A stretch of DNA of 64,000 nucleotides from Carettochelys insculpta (lineage: Eukaryota > Chordata > Testudines > Carettochelyidae): positions 120,006,001-120,070,000 of the forward strand of contig NC_134137.1 in the NCBI RefSeq assembly GCF_033958435.1. Reading direction: 5' to 3'. Positions 1-12,499 of the stretch are shown here, one piece after another. The notes beneath the pieces were generated by a model. It was given only the letters and a program-made list of their open reading frames with translations. It was not told the DNA's origin and made no database searches. A program made the translations under genes and the position numbers. Numbering within the stretch: position 1 is the first letter of the stretch; each line of letters opens with the position of its first letter.

Positions 1-3000
1 TAGCTGTGATTAATACCAGCTTATAAAAATATGGTGTTGAACACGTTAGCCATATGTGGACATTTCTCTGGTTGAGAGTGGCTGGTTGGTTGGAAAAATA
101 AAAGCTCAAAAATCATTGCACTCAAAAAATATATTTTTTTAAATAAAAATCCCCACAAACTTTCAGAGAATAAAAAAGAATTCTGAAGATCTTTTCTGAA
201 TTCTAAAACCCCTTTCTGTTAGTTTGACCCGTCTGCTGGATGGATACTTCTGCCAGTTCATGGAATAGCTTAAATATGCTGCTTAGGCTGGAAATCATTA
301 TGCATCATAAAATATGGCCAAACTTTTTTCCATGTTTGGTTTAATAGGGCTTTGTGAAGCATCATTTTCTGTCATGACTTACATCTAGTCCAAATATCGG
401 TCAGATGGAGGCCCAGTTGAGGGGTGCTGTCAGTGAAAACCCTTTGCCTGATTTCAGAGGTTTATCTGTGATTTTTTTTTTTTTTTAAAAGTGTCCCATT
501 GATTGATTGAATTTCTATGAAATGTGATTTCTGTTGATTAAAATCAACGTTGAAGTAGTCTGCTGACGTGAAAAGACAAGAATTGATATGTTTGGAGACT
601 CATAAAATTTAGATTTTCAGAATAATGTGTCCAATCAGTTCTGAACTAGCCACAATGATTATAACGAATAACTTACTCATTGGTGCTGGGAAAATATCAG
701 GGTTTTCAAGATTTTCGGCAAAGATAAGACACCATGTACCAAGACACCACATACATGTACCAAGGTGAAAGAAATCATGAGTGTCAAACAGCAAATTTAA
801 TTTTGTGAGCCCAAGTCAAAAAAAATATTTTAATATGTGTCGTGGGGGAAGAATCCGCGGACATTCAAATTCTCAAAAGAAGATTCAAGGACAATTTAAA
901 ATGCAAATTAATGGAATGGTAACAACCTTGTGTGCAACTGAAAGTATAAATTATTCAAATAAGTAGAAAAATTAAACCTGGTCCATTTCATTTTTTTCCT
1001 GATTTCACCACTGTGCATAATCCTTAAATGTAGTCAAAATGCTGTTACCCTGTGCATACTACTGTTGGTAAACTGAGAGAGGCTCAGGTGCAGCCTGGTT
1101 AGTGTTGCCAATTTAATGTTCAAAGAATATTGCTATCTCTGGAAACTGCTAATTAGTCTGTTGATGCAGTACACAGAACAGAAGAAATCCTTTCTGTACT
1201 TTTTTGTTATAGTAACACAACAGCAAGGAAAATGCTCAAGTTTTTTCTGGTGATATGAGGATGGCTGCTGTTTAGGAAATGTTACATGACACCATCTGTT
1301 TCCTTCTGATTGTGCTTTGCCATGGCCATTGTTGTGACTAATTTTTTTTTTTTTTTTGTGCTGCTAAGAACAAATTTGAACTCTCAAAAGTGAAAAGCTC
1401 CTTGTAGAAATATGACAGTGGCCTGGTGCCCTGATTTCAGTGAGATTGTGGGTCTATGGTACTCTTGCAGTTTGTGTCGTAGATCTTTAGAAAGCATACA
1501 GTCTGTGCGTCGTGGCACAGGGCACATAGGAGGTAAGTGTAGAGAGCTGAGAGAGTTTTTGTTCCTGCATAAGCATAATGATTCCACACATTTCATTAGC
1601 AGTTTAAACCAAGAGCATTCAGCATCACAGCACACTCCAGCACCAAATATTCTAGAAAATTAGTGGTATTCAATATAATGGGACTTGGAAAGAGGATTTT
1701 ATGTCTAGTTTGAAAATGTCAGAGGGTTTCCTTTTAAAAAGAGAGAGACGGTTGATTGCTGTGACTCAGAATAGTTTTTCTGACATATAATGGGATTGCA
1801 GTAAATCGGTTACCACATGAGAGAGAGTTTAACATAACACCATGGAAAGAGCTGACTGCCAAGTAAAGCAGTGTTATCAATTTCCTCTTTCTTCTGCATT
1901 GAAAGAGATTTGGAGAACAGACACTGCAGAATTTCCGGATATGTTTTAAGAAAACAGGGATCCATTTCCCCCTCCCTTCCTTCCCATTGTTTGCTGCTCA
2001 TTAAACTCCCAGGAAGATTCAAGCTTTTCTTTTTAAAGACTTTTCAGCTTGCGTATGATGAAAACTCACTTTGATCTTGAAAGATTCGCTCGTTTGCAGG
2101 TTTTCTGTGTTTTAGGAGGGATGGAAATCTTAATTAGACTAAATTATTGAGGAAGTACACCCTTTCTAGTGTACAGCATTGGGTGGGCATCAATATTTTC
2201 TTTGGATTTGCTTGCCTCGGGGATACAGGCTGGTGAACACACGGGCACAGGAGGTGTAGCAAGCATCGGCATCAGATTTCTGCCTGGATGAGTACTGATT
2301 TGTGGACCTATGAAAAGGACTGCCAAGTGCCCTTCTTCACTGAAAACCAAAGATGTCACTTTGCAACAGTGGAACACTCCTGCACTTCAGCGAGAAGGAT
2401 GCAAAAATGAGCAGCGTTGCTTGGAAATGAAAAACAGCTCTTTTGATTCCATGAGACAGTGCATGCTGCAATAAAGAATTATCTAACTGGATGTGTCTTC
2501 CTGACTTCATCAAAAAACACATTAAGTTGCTCTAAAGAGTTGCAGCACAATACAGTGCCATATTGAAAAATAGATACTTTTGAACAGTTTTTAGCTATTT
2601 TTTGTTTCTCACCTACTCAAGTGAGAAACTTTTATCTGCTCTTGCTGAAGATGAGAGAACTCTGAATGTATTCTGTATCAAGATGTCATATTTTCAGGAT
2701 TAGCCTGTTCAATGCAGTTGAAACTCAAAAGAATCTTGTGGCTTCATCTAGAAATTATCTTGGCATTTTTTGTTTATTTCATTCTGTTTGGAAAAGAACA
2801 GACTTTGGTTTCAGAGAAACAGCATCAACAGTACAAATAACAGATTTGCACCTGTTTCTTGTTCTTCAAATCTGTCACTTTTTTTTCCACCACTTTTTAA
2901 AATAACATATGAATGCCATCCTTCAACTGTGATTACTGGGAAGAAGTATTTTTGTGGTATCACTGGCATTTAAAAAAAAAAGTGTGTGTGTGTGTCATCA

Positions 3001-3060
3001 GAACACGGGTCTGAAAAGTTAACTTTTTTGAAAAACTTTATGAAAACACAGAGGCCCATT
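1..3060. other. Unassigned AT-rich DNA
   Basis: No coding region or recognisable repeat. Short ORFs on both strands here lack domains and look like chance. It holds T tracts near 472-486 and 1340-1357 and a short GT run near 2982-2995. Probably intron or intergenic DNA. Confidence 0.6.
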
Positions 3061-3075
3061 CATGTCTCTACGCAG

Positions 3076-3212
3076 GTTTTTAAGGGCATGGCAAGAAGGT
3101 AATGATAGGTCGCTAACAAGAGTCAGCCGAACCTTTCGTAATGTCTCATCCGCAGTACATCGTTCCCTTCCAAAGAGGCACTCGCGAAATAATGCGCATC
3201 GAGTATGGTCTG
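3076..3212 (+). CDS. Candidate internal exon or conserved CpG-rich islet, function unknown
   Basis: Seen: a 137-bp stretch preceded by a pyrimidine-containing tract ending in CAG and followed by TG|GTGAGA, a good donor match. The frame starting at 3077 stays open across it and gives a basic Ser/Arg/His-rich peptide of 45 residues (begins FLRAWQEGNDRSL, ends NNAHRVWS). About 11 CpG dinucleotides lie in roughly 160 bp, against a CpG-poor background, which fits a conserved or recently inserted sequence. I do not recognise the protein. The same frame is open upstream to an ATG at 3062, so it could instead be a first coding exon. Another reading is a small young transposon fragment, because the minus strand also has a long open frame here. 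No neighbouring exon was found. Confidence 0.25.
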
Positions 3213-3259
3213 GTGAGATGTCGTCTTGTTTTTCTGCTGGGGTTGGGGAGATTACTTAA

Positions 3260-4520
3260 ATATTGTAGCTGTTTTATTGAATTCTAAACTCCTAGTACAA
3301 AATTATGTTGGCCTATTAATAGATTTTGCATTTTTTCTTTTTCGTAACTAATTGAAAAATGCATTAAAAGTTGGAAGTCCGACCTGAAAAAAAAACTTGT
3401 TTCTGTTAAGTCTGGAAGAACTATAAAACCAAAGGAGCACTGAGACACAGTAAGTCCTCCATGTGTTGAAAATATAAGAAACTTCTAGTGAAGGAAAATA
3501 ATTTTCCTATCTTGTATTTTTATATTCTGCCTTTGTTAGTTAAGTAGTCTGAAATAACATAAAAGCACCTGCATGTATGAATGGGGTTTTTAAGAATAGT
3601 AAGTGGTATGGCAATATTTAGATTACGGTTTCATTGCTACAGTGATAATTTCTCCATTGCAGATCTTTTTATCTTAAATATAGAAGTATTGTAGAATGGG
3701 AATTTTCTAAATCTAGATTGTGTACATCTGTCAATCTAACAGCTGTTCAGAAGTTCTGGATTTCTTGTGTATTTAATATTTTTGAACACTGTTCGAACTC
3801 CTCCTGCCTCTTCCCTTTTTTTCCCTTTTTCTTCCACTTTTCAGTATTTACTAGAATTAGGCCAACTCTTGGGGAGACACAAGAGGAAAAAAAAACCCCT
3901 CACTGGGGCATATCTATGATTTGTTTTCCTTTTCAGTCCTGGTTGTATTATACAATTCATATCCAGCTGATATACTTTCTTAGGCTTCGTGCCTGGTTTC
4001 ATAAATACTTTCATTTATTGAGTGCTTCAGTTTATAAAAATGTAGACTAAAGCCATGAAGAAAAGTTTGTTTAGAAGGATAATCTGAATAAGAGGAAATA
4101 AGTTTTATTCACACAAAATGGAGGTTTATTTTGTTTTTAATATATAGGGCATGTCAAATTTACAAGCCAGCCAGTAAATGATTTAGATTTTAATTGTTGT
4201 ACGGCTCAGTTAAATTCATATTAAACAAGTGTTGCATTTACTGGCAATTTACAGCAATATAAAGAAAAGTCTAAAATCTCATTTAGCTACAGTTTAAAAA
4301 TGTAAGACTGGACAATTTGGATGGGTGGGCAGGAACAACCACTTTTCCTCAAATGCAAGTTTTATCTGTAGTTGGGATTGAGTTGGCCAACAGCTAGGAC
4401 AGCTGCACTAGGCAAACCACATGCATAAAGAGAAAAGCAGCCATTTGCACCAGTCAGCTTTCTTCCAGTTTGAAGTAGTTGTAAGCTCTGCTAGTGTGGA
4501 AAGCCATACTTTTTGTGATA
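3260..4520. other. Unassigned AT-rich DNA
   Basis: No gene or clear repeat is visible. The 110-residue plus-strand ORF at 3718-4050 is low-complexity and Phe/Ser-rich, without a domain, and is probably chance. Confidence 0.55.
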
Positions 4521-4524
4521 GAAA

Positions 4525-5340
4525 AGCCATAGGTGACAGGCTTGTTTTCTCCTGTAGACAACCTTCTCACCTAATGAAGATTCTCACTAGCAAACACAGG
4601 CTGTACCACAATAATACTAATCCTGGGACTTTTCCTTACAACAAACCATTGCCAACTTTTGTCCACATATTTATTCTGGAGATACCATCACTGGACCTAA
4701 CCACTTTAATTACAAGATCAGGAGCTCATTGTAGCCTGTACCTCAACCAATGTTATGCCATCATGTGCCAGCAATTCTCCTCTACTATATACATTGGACA
4801 AACTGGGCAAACACTTAGGGAAAGAACGTATGGACACAGAGCAGACATTAGGAATCTCAATGCACATAAGCCTGTCAGTGAGCATTTCAATGGAGTAGCC
4901 AATCTGTTAAAGACCTGAAAATATGCATCCTTCAACAAAGAGACTTTTTAAAAGCAGATCGCATAGGAAGATTTGTGAACTAGGGTTCATACTCAAATTC
5001 CACACGTTAACCGTTGGTATGAACAGGGACAGCAATTACCTCACACATTACAAAGACTGTTTCCCTTCCTTTTCATGTTCATAATTATCTCAGACAAGAC
5101 ACTTAACACCTCCCCCTTCACTCCCCCTATATATATTTGATTTGTCATTTTTTATTGCAACTTTTTGTACTTCGGTGCTGTATAACTAAATCTGGACTGG
5201 AAATGTTATAGATCTGAAGAAGTGGGTCTGTCCCATGAAAGCTCATCACTTAATACTTTTTTTTTTGTCTTTAAAGTGCTACATGGCTGCTGTTTTGTTA
5301 GAATACAGACTAACACAGCTACTTCTCTGTTACTGTATGT
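4525..5340 (+). mobile_element. Penelope-like element, family B, 3' part with GIY-YIG endonuclease
   Basis: This is the 3' end of a PLE, the retroelement group that couples a reverse transcriptase to a C-terminal GIY-YIG nuclease. The GIY-YIG block lies in the frame 4421-4918, with CYAIMC followed by IYIGQTGQTLRERT at about residues 123-136, and then the HKPVSEHFNG motif. The first residues of that ORF are not PLE; similarity starts near 4525. The Cys cluster of the linker before the nuclease is lost (PYNKPLP where the better copy at 42.6 kb has CNKARCQLC). The nuclease is truncated after HFNG by frame loss. Untranslated 3' sequence follows, with a hammerhead-like core at 5214-5240, and the element ends in the tail TTTAAAGTGCTACATGGCTG. 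No RT is present, so it is 5' truncated and inactive. Confidence 0.85.
5214..5240 (+). ncRNA. Hammerhead-ribozyme-like core in PLE family B tail
   Basis: CTGAAGA, then an A, then GTGGG-TCTG-TCCCAT, then GAAA. The hairpin pairs as a five-base stem (last pair G-U), in the order CUGANGA, helix II, GAAA of a hammerhead. PLEs are known to carry hammerhead motifs near their ends. There is one extra A before helix II, and no convincing helix I was found, so activity is doubtful. Confidence 0.45.
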
Positions 5341-5479
5341 GGACATTCATTATAATATTTAACTCCATGATTTCTTTTTCTCTTCATTCCTCTGTGGTTT
5401 GTAATCCGGATTTGAACCCAGGACTTTCAGACTTACAGTGCAGAGCCCTGCCACTTCAGCTCAAGGAGAAGTAACAGAA

Positions 5480-5640
5480 AGATAGTCTTTAAAGTGCTAC
5501 TGAACTACTTTTTTGTTTTGATAGTACATAGACTAACAAGGCTAACAACTTTTTATTTTTATATTATATATATATATTATTTATTATAATAAAATGTTTG
5601 TTTTAAAGTGCTACTGGACTGCTTTTTTGTTTTGACAGCT
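5480..5640 (+). repeat. Two loose PLE family B tail fragments
   Basis: Two near copies of the PLE end, TTTAAAGTGCTACTGRACT followed by a T-rich stretch and TTTTGTTTTGA, occur at about 5488-5525 and 5605-5637 with an AT-rich spacer. No PLE body precedes them. They look like isolated 3' termini or a tandem end. Confidence 0.6.
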
Positions 5641-5829
5641 CAAGGAGTGTAACTGGTATTAAAAGAGAGCTGTTACGGCCTCTATTTGAACTGGCCGCTA
5701 GATGGAGATGTGACACCTTCTTTGCCACAGGGTGCACAGCTATTTGTTAGGAGGCAGTAGAATGTTGGAAAGAGATTGAGGGCTAATACTTGCAAACAGA
5801 ATAGTCATGTGCTTCGATTTGGGAGATTA

Positions 5830-7930
5830 TTTCAGAAAGGCAGCATGTTATGTGGAAATGGTAGAGGAGCTAAGTGACTTCTTTGTTTTGATTTTCACCA
5901 AAAAGGTTGGTGGTGATTGGATGCCTACAATAGTGAATGCTGGAGAAAAGGAGGCGTGTTCAGACCTTAAAATAGGAAAAGAACAAGTTAAAATTACTTA
6001 GAAAAGCTAGATGTTTTGTATCTCATCAGGCCCTAGTGACTTGCGTGCTAGAAGTTTCAGGAGGTATCTGAGCCATTAGCTACCATCTTTGAAAAGTCGT
6101 GGAATGTGCAAGAGAGTCCAGAAAACTGGAAAGGTCAGCTATGGTGCTCATCTATAAAAAGAGAAATAAAGACAAGCCAGGAAACTACAGATTAGTCATC
6201 TCAACCTCTGTGCCGGAAAAGATAATGGAGGAAGGAATTAAGGAATCCATCGAAAAGTATCTGGACGATAACTAGGTTATAAGTTGGTATGGATTTGTCA
6301 AGAATAAATCCATATCAAATCAAGGTTCCTTTGATAAGATATACCCTGTCCACTGCTTCCCACCCGCCTTTGTGGAAAGTGATAGACATGGTATACCTAG
6401 ACTTTAATAAAGCATTTGATACGTTGTTTTATGATCTTATCAATAAATTGGAACAAATACAATGTATAACTGGTTGGATAACCATTCTCAGGGAGTAGTT
6501 ATTAAAGGTTCACCATCATGGTGGAAGAGCATAACAAGTGGGGTTTCAGCAGGGGTCAGTTCTGGACAGTTCTGGTCAATATCTTCATCAACGATTTAGA
6601 TAATGGCTTAGAGTACACTTATAAAGTTTAGGGATGATACCAGGCTTGGGTGGGTTGCAAGCACTTTGCAGGGTAAGGTGTTAATTCAAAATTATCTGTA
6701 CAAACTGGAGTAAGGGTCTAAGGTGAACAGGATGAAATTCAGTAAGGACAAATGCAAATTACTCTGCTTAGGGAGGAACAATAACTTCACACACACAAAA
6801 CGAGAAATGACTGCTGAAATCTGGGATTCTCTGATCTGGCAACTTGTTGGATCACAGACCATGCTGGATGAGAGTCACCCCCTCCTGCCCTGCCCCCGGC
6901 AGCTAGGAGAGGGGGCCAGCTGGGATTCCTGCAACTAGGAGCACTGACCAGGGCCAGGCACCTGTAGCCAGGCCCAGCAGAGGCTATGAAGCCGTTGGCA
7001 GCTGGGGACTTCTGGACAGGGGGCTAGTGGGGGGGCAGGGGCCAGGAGGCCCTGGCTAGTAAGCCCTAGCTGGGGCTGGACTGGTGGTAGGGATGCTGGC
7101 AGTGGCTGTGGAGCCATAGCTGGGAGCCCCAGCCAGGGTTGGGAAGCCCAAGCCAGCCTGGCAGCAGGGGGGCTGACAGATGGAAGCCCCGCCAGAGTAG
7201 GAGCAGAGCCCAGCTGGGAGCAGTCCAGTGGCTGAGAAGGGAGCTTTGGGAGTGGGAGCCAGTAGGGGAGCCTTGACTGGTCCAGTAAACTCCCTTTTTC
7301 AGGGGGAGTCATAGTGGACCACAAGCTAAATATGAGTCAACACTGTGACACCGCTGCAAAAGAATCACATATCATTCTAGGGTGCATGACTGGGAGTTTC
7401 ATGAGCAAGACAGGAGAAGTAACTCTTCCACTCTACTCTGCACTGATTAGGCCTCAGCTAGAGTATTGTGTCTAGGTCTGGGCACCACAGTTCAGGAAAA
7501 TATGGAGAAATTGGAGAAGGTCCAGAGAACAACAACAAAAATGATTGAAGGTCTACAAAATATGACCAATGATGGACGACTGAAAGAGTTTAGGTTGTTT
7601 AGAAGGAAGACAGAGAGAACATAATAGCTTTCAAGTACGTGAAAGGATGTTAACAGGAGGGGTGAGAGAAAATTCTTTTACTTAATATCCAATGATAAGA
7701 CAAATTGATGGGCTTAAATTGAAGAAATTGAAGAAACGGAGGCTTCAGTTGGATATTAGGAAAAGGTTTCTAACTGTCATGGTGATTAAGCACTGGCATA
7801 AATTGCATAGGAAAAATGTGAAATCTCTATCATTGGAGATAGTCAAGAGCAGGTTAGCTAAACATCTATCGGGATGATCTAGATGGTACCTGGACCTTCC
7901 GTGTGGTCCCTTCCAGTTTTGGTATTCTGT
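5830..7930 (+). mobile_element. CR1 LINE, old, 5' truncated, with a nested insertion
   Basis: Decayed CR1 reverse transcriptase. In broken frames one can read the start of the RT region (LSDFFVLIFT), a PGK..GNYR-like block near 6180, motif A VYLDFNKAFD near 6390-6420, a GVSAGVSSG-like motif B near 6540, and the C-terminal block around 7440-7560 (RPQLEYCV, then KVQRTT). The 3' end reads GGTCCCTTCCAGTTTTGGTATTCTGTGA, the usual CR1 terminus. Many frameshifts and stops, so no product. It matches the copy at 28.9-31.8 kb closely enough to show that about 490 bp near 6815-7305 is an insertion. Confidence 0.85.
6815..7305. mobile_element. GC-rich insertion nested in CR1, probable Tigger-related nonautonomous DNA element
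   Basis: The CR1 sequence breaks after GAAATGACTGC and resumes at GTCATAGTGGACCACAAGC. The inserted DNA starts with a GATCTGGCA...GGATCACAGACCATGCTGGA block resembling the ends of the MITEs at 36.7 and 52.7 kb, then becomes a GC-rich, CAGC/GGGAG-rich variable region. The 129-residue minus-strand ORF at 6935-7324 is Pro/Leu-rich translation of this region, not a gene. Family assignment is inference. Confidence 0.45.
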
Positions 7931-8044
7931 GAGTCTGTGTTTGAGGTTTCGGAATGCCAGAGCATGTATATGGGTTCTGTTACCATCTCTGTTAGAAGTG
8001 CCAGACTCTTCTCACCTTACATGTGTAATAATGGGAAAATAAAG

Positions 8045-8180
8045 AAAACCTGTCTGAAGTGGGTCTGTCCGGTGAAAGCTCATCGCCACATAAATCATTT
8101 TGTTAGTCTTTAAAGTGCTACATTTCTGCTGCTTTCTTTGTTTGAGTACAGGCTAACACGGCTACCTTTCTGCTTCTATC
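8045..8180 (+). repeat. PLE family B 3' tail
   Basis: Isolated PLE end: CTGAAGTGGGTCTGTCCGGTGAAAGCTCATC, then TTTAAAGTGCTACATTTCTG and AGGCTAACACGGCTAC. The hammerhead-like core has lost two bases before helix II. No coding part is attached. Confidence 0.7.
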
Positions 8181-8545
8181 CAATAAAGATTGTTACATAT
8201 ACAAGAAACATTAACAGCTGTCATTGGACTAAAAAAGACCTGAAGAACTCTGTTTCTTGCAATCTTGTCTCTTACACAAGCAGAAGAAGTTGGTCCGATG
8301 AAAGATATTACCTCCCCCACCCTCACCCTTGCTCTTGTGGGCATGTGACTTCAGTGCACCTTCTCCAGGAATATAAGATATTTTGTCACTTTGCAGACTG
8401 CCAACATGTGCTCAGTCTTGTCAACACTTCAAATAGCAAACAAAAAGCAAACCCAACATGTTTTCATGAAACCAGTACTGAGACTTCAAGGCTAAAGTCT
8501 GTTGCCAACATGTCAGATGTTGGGTATATCTACAGTATGTAAATA
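8181..8545. repeat. Possible PLE-like tail of another family
   Basis: Around 8260-8320 lies AGAAGAAGTTGGTCCGATGAAAGATATTACC, which has the same layout as the PLE tails (AGAAGTGGGTC...GAAAG). The 134-residue ORF here has no domain. Weak assignment. Confidence 0.3.
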
Positions 8546-10855
8546 TCTGTGTTGGAGATAGAGAATATTATAATTAAAGAGCTATTTGCAAGAAGCAGAG
8601 GAATTACTGGAGGAAAATGTACGAGTAAAGTAATCTTGTCCTCCAGTTGCATGTAAGGACCAAAGGTCACTCAATAACAAAACTCTGTGCACAGGAGTAT
8701 ACGGTGATCTGAGCACAAGAAGGGAAAAGTGGAGGCTTTTCCTTTATGATTTTTCCATCATCATAGAGATGTCTGATACAAGAATTTCTGTAGCTGAAAT
8801 GAAGAGCTATTATTTTTTCTCTGAGTGGTGTTCTTGGCTGGATTCTATAGCTAAGGGTAAGTCAACTTCACTTATTCTAAAAAAGTCCCTGGTCTTGTAA
8901 CAGTGAATGTACAATCTGTTTAGTAGGGAAGTTTTCACATGTGTGTCGTGTGGGTTTGCAGGAAGAATTTTGAGGTAAGTAGTATAGTTTATATGAGCCA
9001 TGAAAATACATCTTTAAACAAGTCTTCCTATAGATTTTTCTTGTTCATTCTTTCATTCTTGAAAACACAGCTATTTATATGACACACATTGTTTGAGAAA
9101 TCTAAACTGCATTATGATACTGGTCAGAGCTCTAAAAATCCACTCCCCTGCAAGGGTAGAGACCTTTCCTGGGCAAGTACTATCAAATTTTGCGGGCCTT
9201 AAACTTTTTTTTTTTTTTTTTTAGTGAAAGTTGTACTGGGGAAAAGACTGGTTAGGTTTCACTGTTCTGATTTAGTTCTTTGTGAGTAGCAGCAAACATA
9301 ACAAGAATCACAGCTTGAGAATGTTATGAGCAACTGCAGAAGTAGGATGAATTGGGACTAACCCGTGATGAGGGAAGTCCAAGAATCCAGGCTGCAGGAG
9401 AGGTGGTGTATCAGAGAACCCTGGGCCCACCCCTGCATACATCTGAGGTACTGCTAGGGAACATTCACAGAGTTCCTTCTGCCAGTGATTAACTGTGAAT
9501 GTTTTCAGTTATCAGACCTATTAGCTAGAGGCTGATGCTAAACATTGACCCCCAGAGCAAGGTCCAGGGACAGCAGCCTGATGGAGTTCCTCATTTTCCA
9601 AACAGCTGTGAGAGGAGTTGATGCATTCTTACCTGAGCATTGCTCTTTAGGGAATGGAAAAAACCTGAACAGGAGGATGTTTTTCCTGTTAGTATGAGAT
9701 GATTAGTTTGTGGTGGTATGTCCAGGCTGTGAATAGATGTGTGGATTGGTGTGATGGGAAGCGAGGTACTGAAAGGGTAAATCAGTGTAGAGAAGCATAG
9801 CGAGAGCTACCAGGAAACCAAAACCCTGACTTTTTCCGACATTTGAGTGCTTGACTTTCAATGTAGATTTTATATATAACTAAATTTTAAAAATATGGAT
9901 CAGTCATATGCTTCGGTTAAGTACGGAGCATAATTTTGTTTTATTTTAATTGATGAGGCATGACTTTGTAGAGGCATGGCATCCAAAACTTAGTCTTTGG
10001 GCTGACTGGTGTCAAGTCTTGGGGCTGCCGGGGGGGATGGAACTTTCCTCATCACTATGTCATTAGCAGCAACAGAAATTTGTTACCATTTGGTAACTGT
10101 TGACTTTGACCAATGTAGCCTTTCACATAAACACTTAAGTTCTTAGTCAGAAAGCAGTTACATAAAACCAGTATCACAACTGGTATCCTTCAGGCAGGCA
10201 GCAAAGTGATGAAAGATTGAGAGGCCAAGGAGACTGATCTGTTTTCTCAGCCAAAGTCAGCATTCAATAATATTGACAGGGTCTTATCTGGCTGTTCAGC
10301 TTGCCGCAGTCATGTTATGTGATAATCTGGCACCTTCATTGTCCAAAACTGCTGATCCAGCAACTAATACGAGCAGCGCTATCTCTGTGTAAGTTTTTTT
10401 TTTTTTGTTTTTTTTCTCCTCCACATGAAAGTCTGTAATGGCTTGTTTTGCAATGTTGGAGGGATCGGCTTTTTGCAAAACTTTTTCAAAGCTTGTTTGG
10501 CTGTAGATTTTACTTTTAAACATAATAGAGTGTTGTTTTGAATGAGCAAAACGGGTGATTTAATGGTTTAGAACACTTTAAAGACTATCTTAGACATAAG
10601 TGACAGAAAGCAGAAATGTCTGAAATGGATGAAATAAACAGCATATTTTTGACCTTGCACATAATAACAAATGTCTGACATTGCCTTTTAATAAATACGG
10701 AGTGTGCGGGTACCAAATATGCAAAAAATAGAAACTGTAATGTGTGAAAGCATTTTAAATTGCTTTAGTAAATGTCTGCCTTAAAGGTGATTATGTAATT
10801 TTGAGTTTGTTAGAAGACTAATTTCAGATATATACATTTTCAGTTGCAGCTCAAA
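8546..10855. other. Unassigned DNA
   Basis: No gene or clear transposon. It holds T tracts near 9206-9222 and 10388-10411. Short ORFs here have no domain. Confidence 0.55.
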
Positions 10856-10860
10856 AGATC

Positions 10861-10915
10861 CGTGGTAAAATCCTGGTCCTGTAGAGATCAGCAGGGGTCA
10901 GGATTTTACCCTAGA
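10861..10915. repeat. Short palindromic MITE remnant
   Basis: Arms GGTAAAATCCTGGTCCTG and AGGGGTCAGGATTTTACC are inverted copies around a short centre. A related copy lies at 62796-62866. This pattern is common in reptile and other vertebrate genomes as a palindromic nonautonomous DNA element. Confidence 0.5.
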
Positions 10916-11029
10916 TCTTAAACTAATTTTTATATCAAGAGAAATTGGGAGTAAGATGTCTTTAGTAGTTGGCAGTTTGGAGGGCTGCCCAGAGCATTAT
11001 AAATTTGGGAGCTAGAATATTTGAGATTT

Positions 11030-11517
11030 CAGTAGGACACCCCCCCCGCCCCGCAACTTACGCACAAGTTGCATTCTTGTGCAACCCTGTGTAAGTCAGA
11101 TTTCACACAGTTTAGGGGAGCCAGAAGACTGATCAGTGGTGCCGCACTAGTCAATTTCCTGTCTCCTGTGAGTGAGGGGCAGAGAGAGCCTGGCTCTGAG
11201 CTGCCTGCCACTCACAGGACAGGGAAACTAACCAGCACTGCGGCACTGGTCAGTTTCCCCACGCCTCTCAGGGCGGCAGTCTGACTCTTGGCTGCCGCCT
11301 CGACAGGAATGGTTTCCCTGCTCTGGTTGGGGCCGCAACTGAGAGTCAGGCTTTCACAGCTGCCACCACTGACAGGAGCAGGAGAACTGACCGGGGCTTG
11401 GTCAGTTTCCTGGCTCCAGCAAGTGGAGGGGAGCCAGCTCCCTGCTACTCCATCTTGTTACAAGATGGGTGTGTACCTCAGTGTGTACTCGAGTGTGCGT
11501 ATCTCAGGGGTCTACTG
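11030..11517. mobile_element. Nonautonomous DNA transposon, Tigger/pogo-like
   Basis: The left end CAGTAGGACACCCC and the right end read inward, CAGTAGACCCCTGAGATACGC, form imperfect terminal inverted repeats. TA follows the right end, as expected for the Tc1/mariner superfamily; the left TA appears mutated to TT. The interior is GC-rich with repeated GTCAGTTTCC/GGAAACTAACC segments. No transposase is encoded. Superfamily call is inference from the ends. Confidence 0.45.
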
Positions 11518-11842
11518 TATTTATCTCAGTTGCTTAAATTTTGTCTTGCCAAGACCCTTCTTGACAAATAAATGGCCTTGTTTGGATGTTTATTTCCACT
11601 GCTGACAGTTGTGTTGGAACTGCATGATTCAGCTTCTCCTGTAATCGTGTTGTCCCAAACACAGAGTGAATTGGAGTTTGAATAGTGAGTTTATAAACTA
11701 TTTCAGAAAATTTAAAAGGCCTCTACATAAAGTAGGTGAAAGAGATGTCATACAATATGTAAGTAACTGTGAATGATAAACATATCAAGACATATGAGTA
11801 CAGAACACTACTTATTGGGAACTGAAGACCTTTAAGAGGTTT

Positions 11843-11916
<74 letters not shown>

Positions 11917-12495
11917 CAACAAACAGTTACCAGGTGAAACTTAATTTCCACTCACAATTAAAATGTTCTTTTGCCATAACAGTTACGGTATTTCACTAAT
12001 TATTCACAGAGCTGTTTAAGTATTACAAGAGTTTGTAAAATGGTTTGATATTGTCTTTAAAAAACAGAAATACAGATTTTTGTACTAGAACGTTGTGCTT
12101 AGTGTCTAAGCAATGAAACTGTGTTTTGCAAAGCATTTATGGTGTTGCATGTCTGTCTTTTGCAAGTAAGCTGTAAGCATTGAGACACTAACCTCTGAGG
12201 CTGCCATTTTTATTCAACCTGATGATGATGATCCAGCCAAAAAAACCAATAGATTCAGTGGAGTGTCGGGATTGATGTTACTTGTTCACTGAAAATTCTT
12301 TATACTGATGGTTTAATGAACTCTCATAATAAACTGTCACCTAAATGTTTTACTGTAGAAAAGTGGAATCAGCTGCTGTTTCTGGTGAGAGTTTTCTCTA
12401 CAGTTCTGCTTCCTCACAGTTTGACATTGAAATCCATTGTGACAGTGACTGCATTCTATGTATTTGGGCTTTCGATTTGGGGGAAAAAAGAACCC
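11518..12495. other. Unassigned DNA with a (TA)n microsatellite
   Basis: Apart from the TA tract at about 11847-11908 nothing is recognised. The two overlapping ORFs at 12316-12566 have no domain. Confidence 0.5.
11847..11908. repeat. (TA)n microsatellite
   Basis: About 30 uninterrupted TA units. Confidence 0.97.
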
Positions 12496-12499
12496 ACAA

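Noticed and set aside
1384..1663. Overlapping 83-residue ORFs on both strands
   Set aside because: No domain and mirror-image coverage; chance.
6935..7324. 129-residue Pro/Leu-rich minus-strand ORF
   Set aside because: It is translation of a GC-rich repeat insertion inside a CR1.
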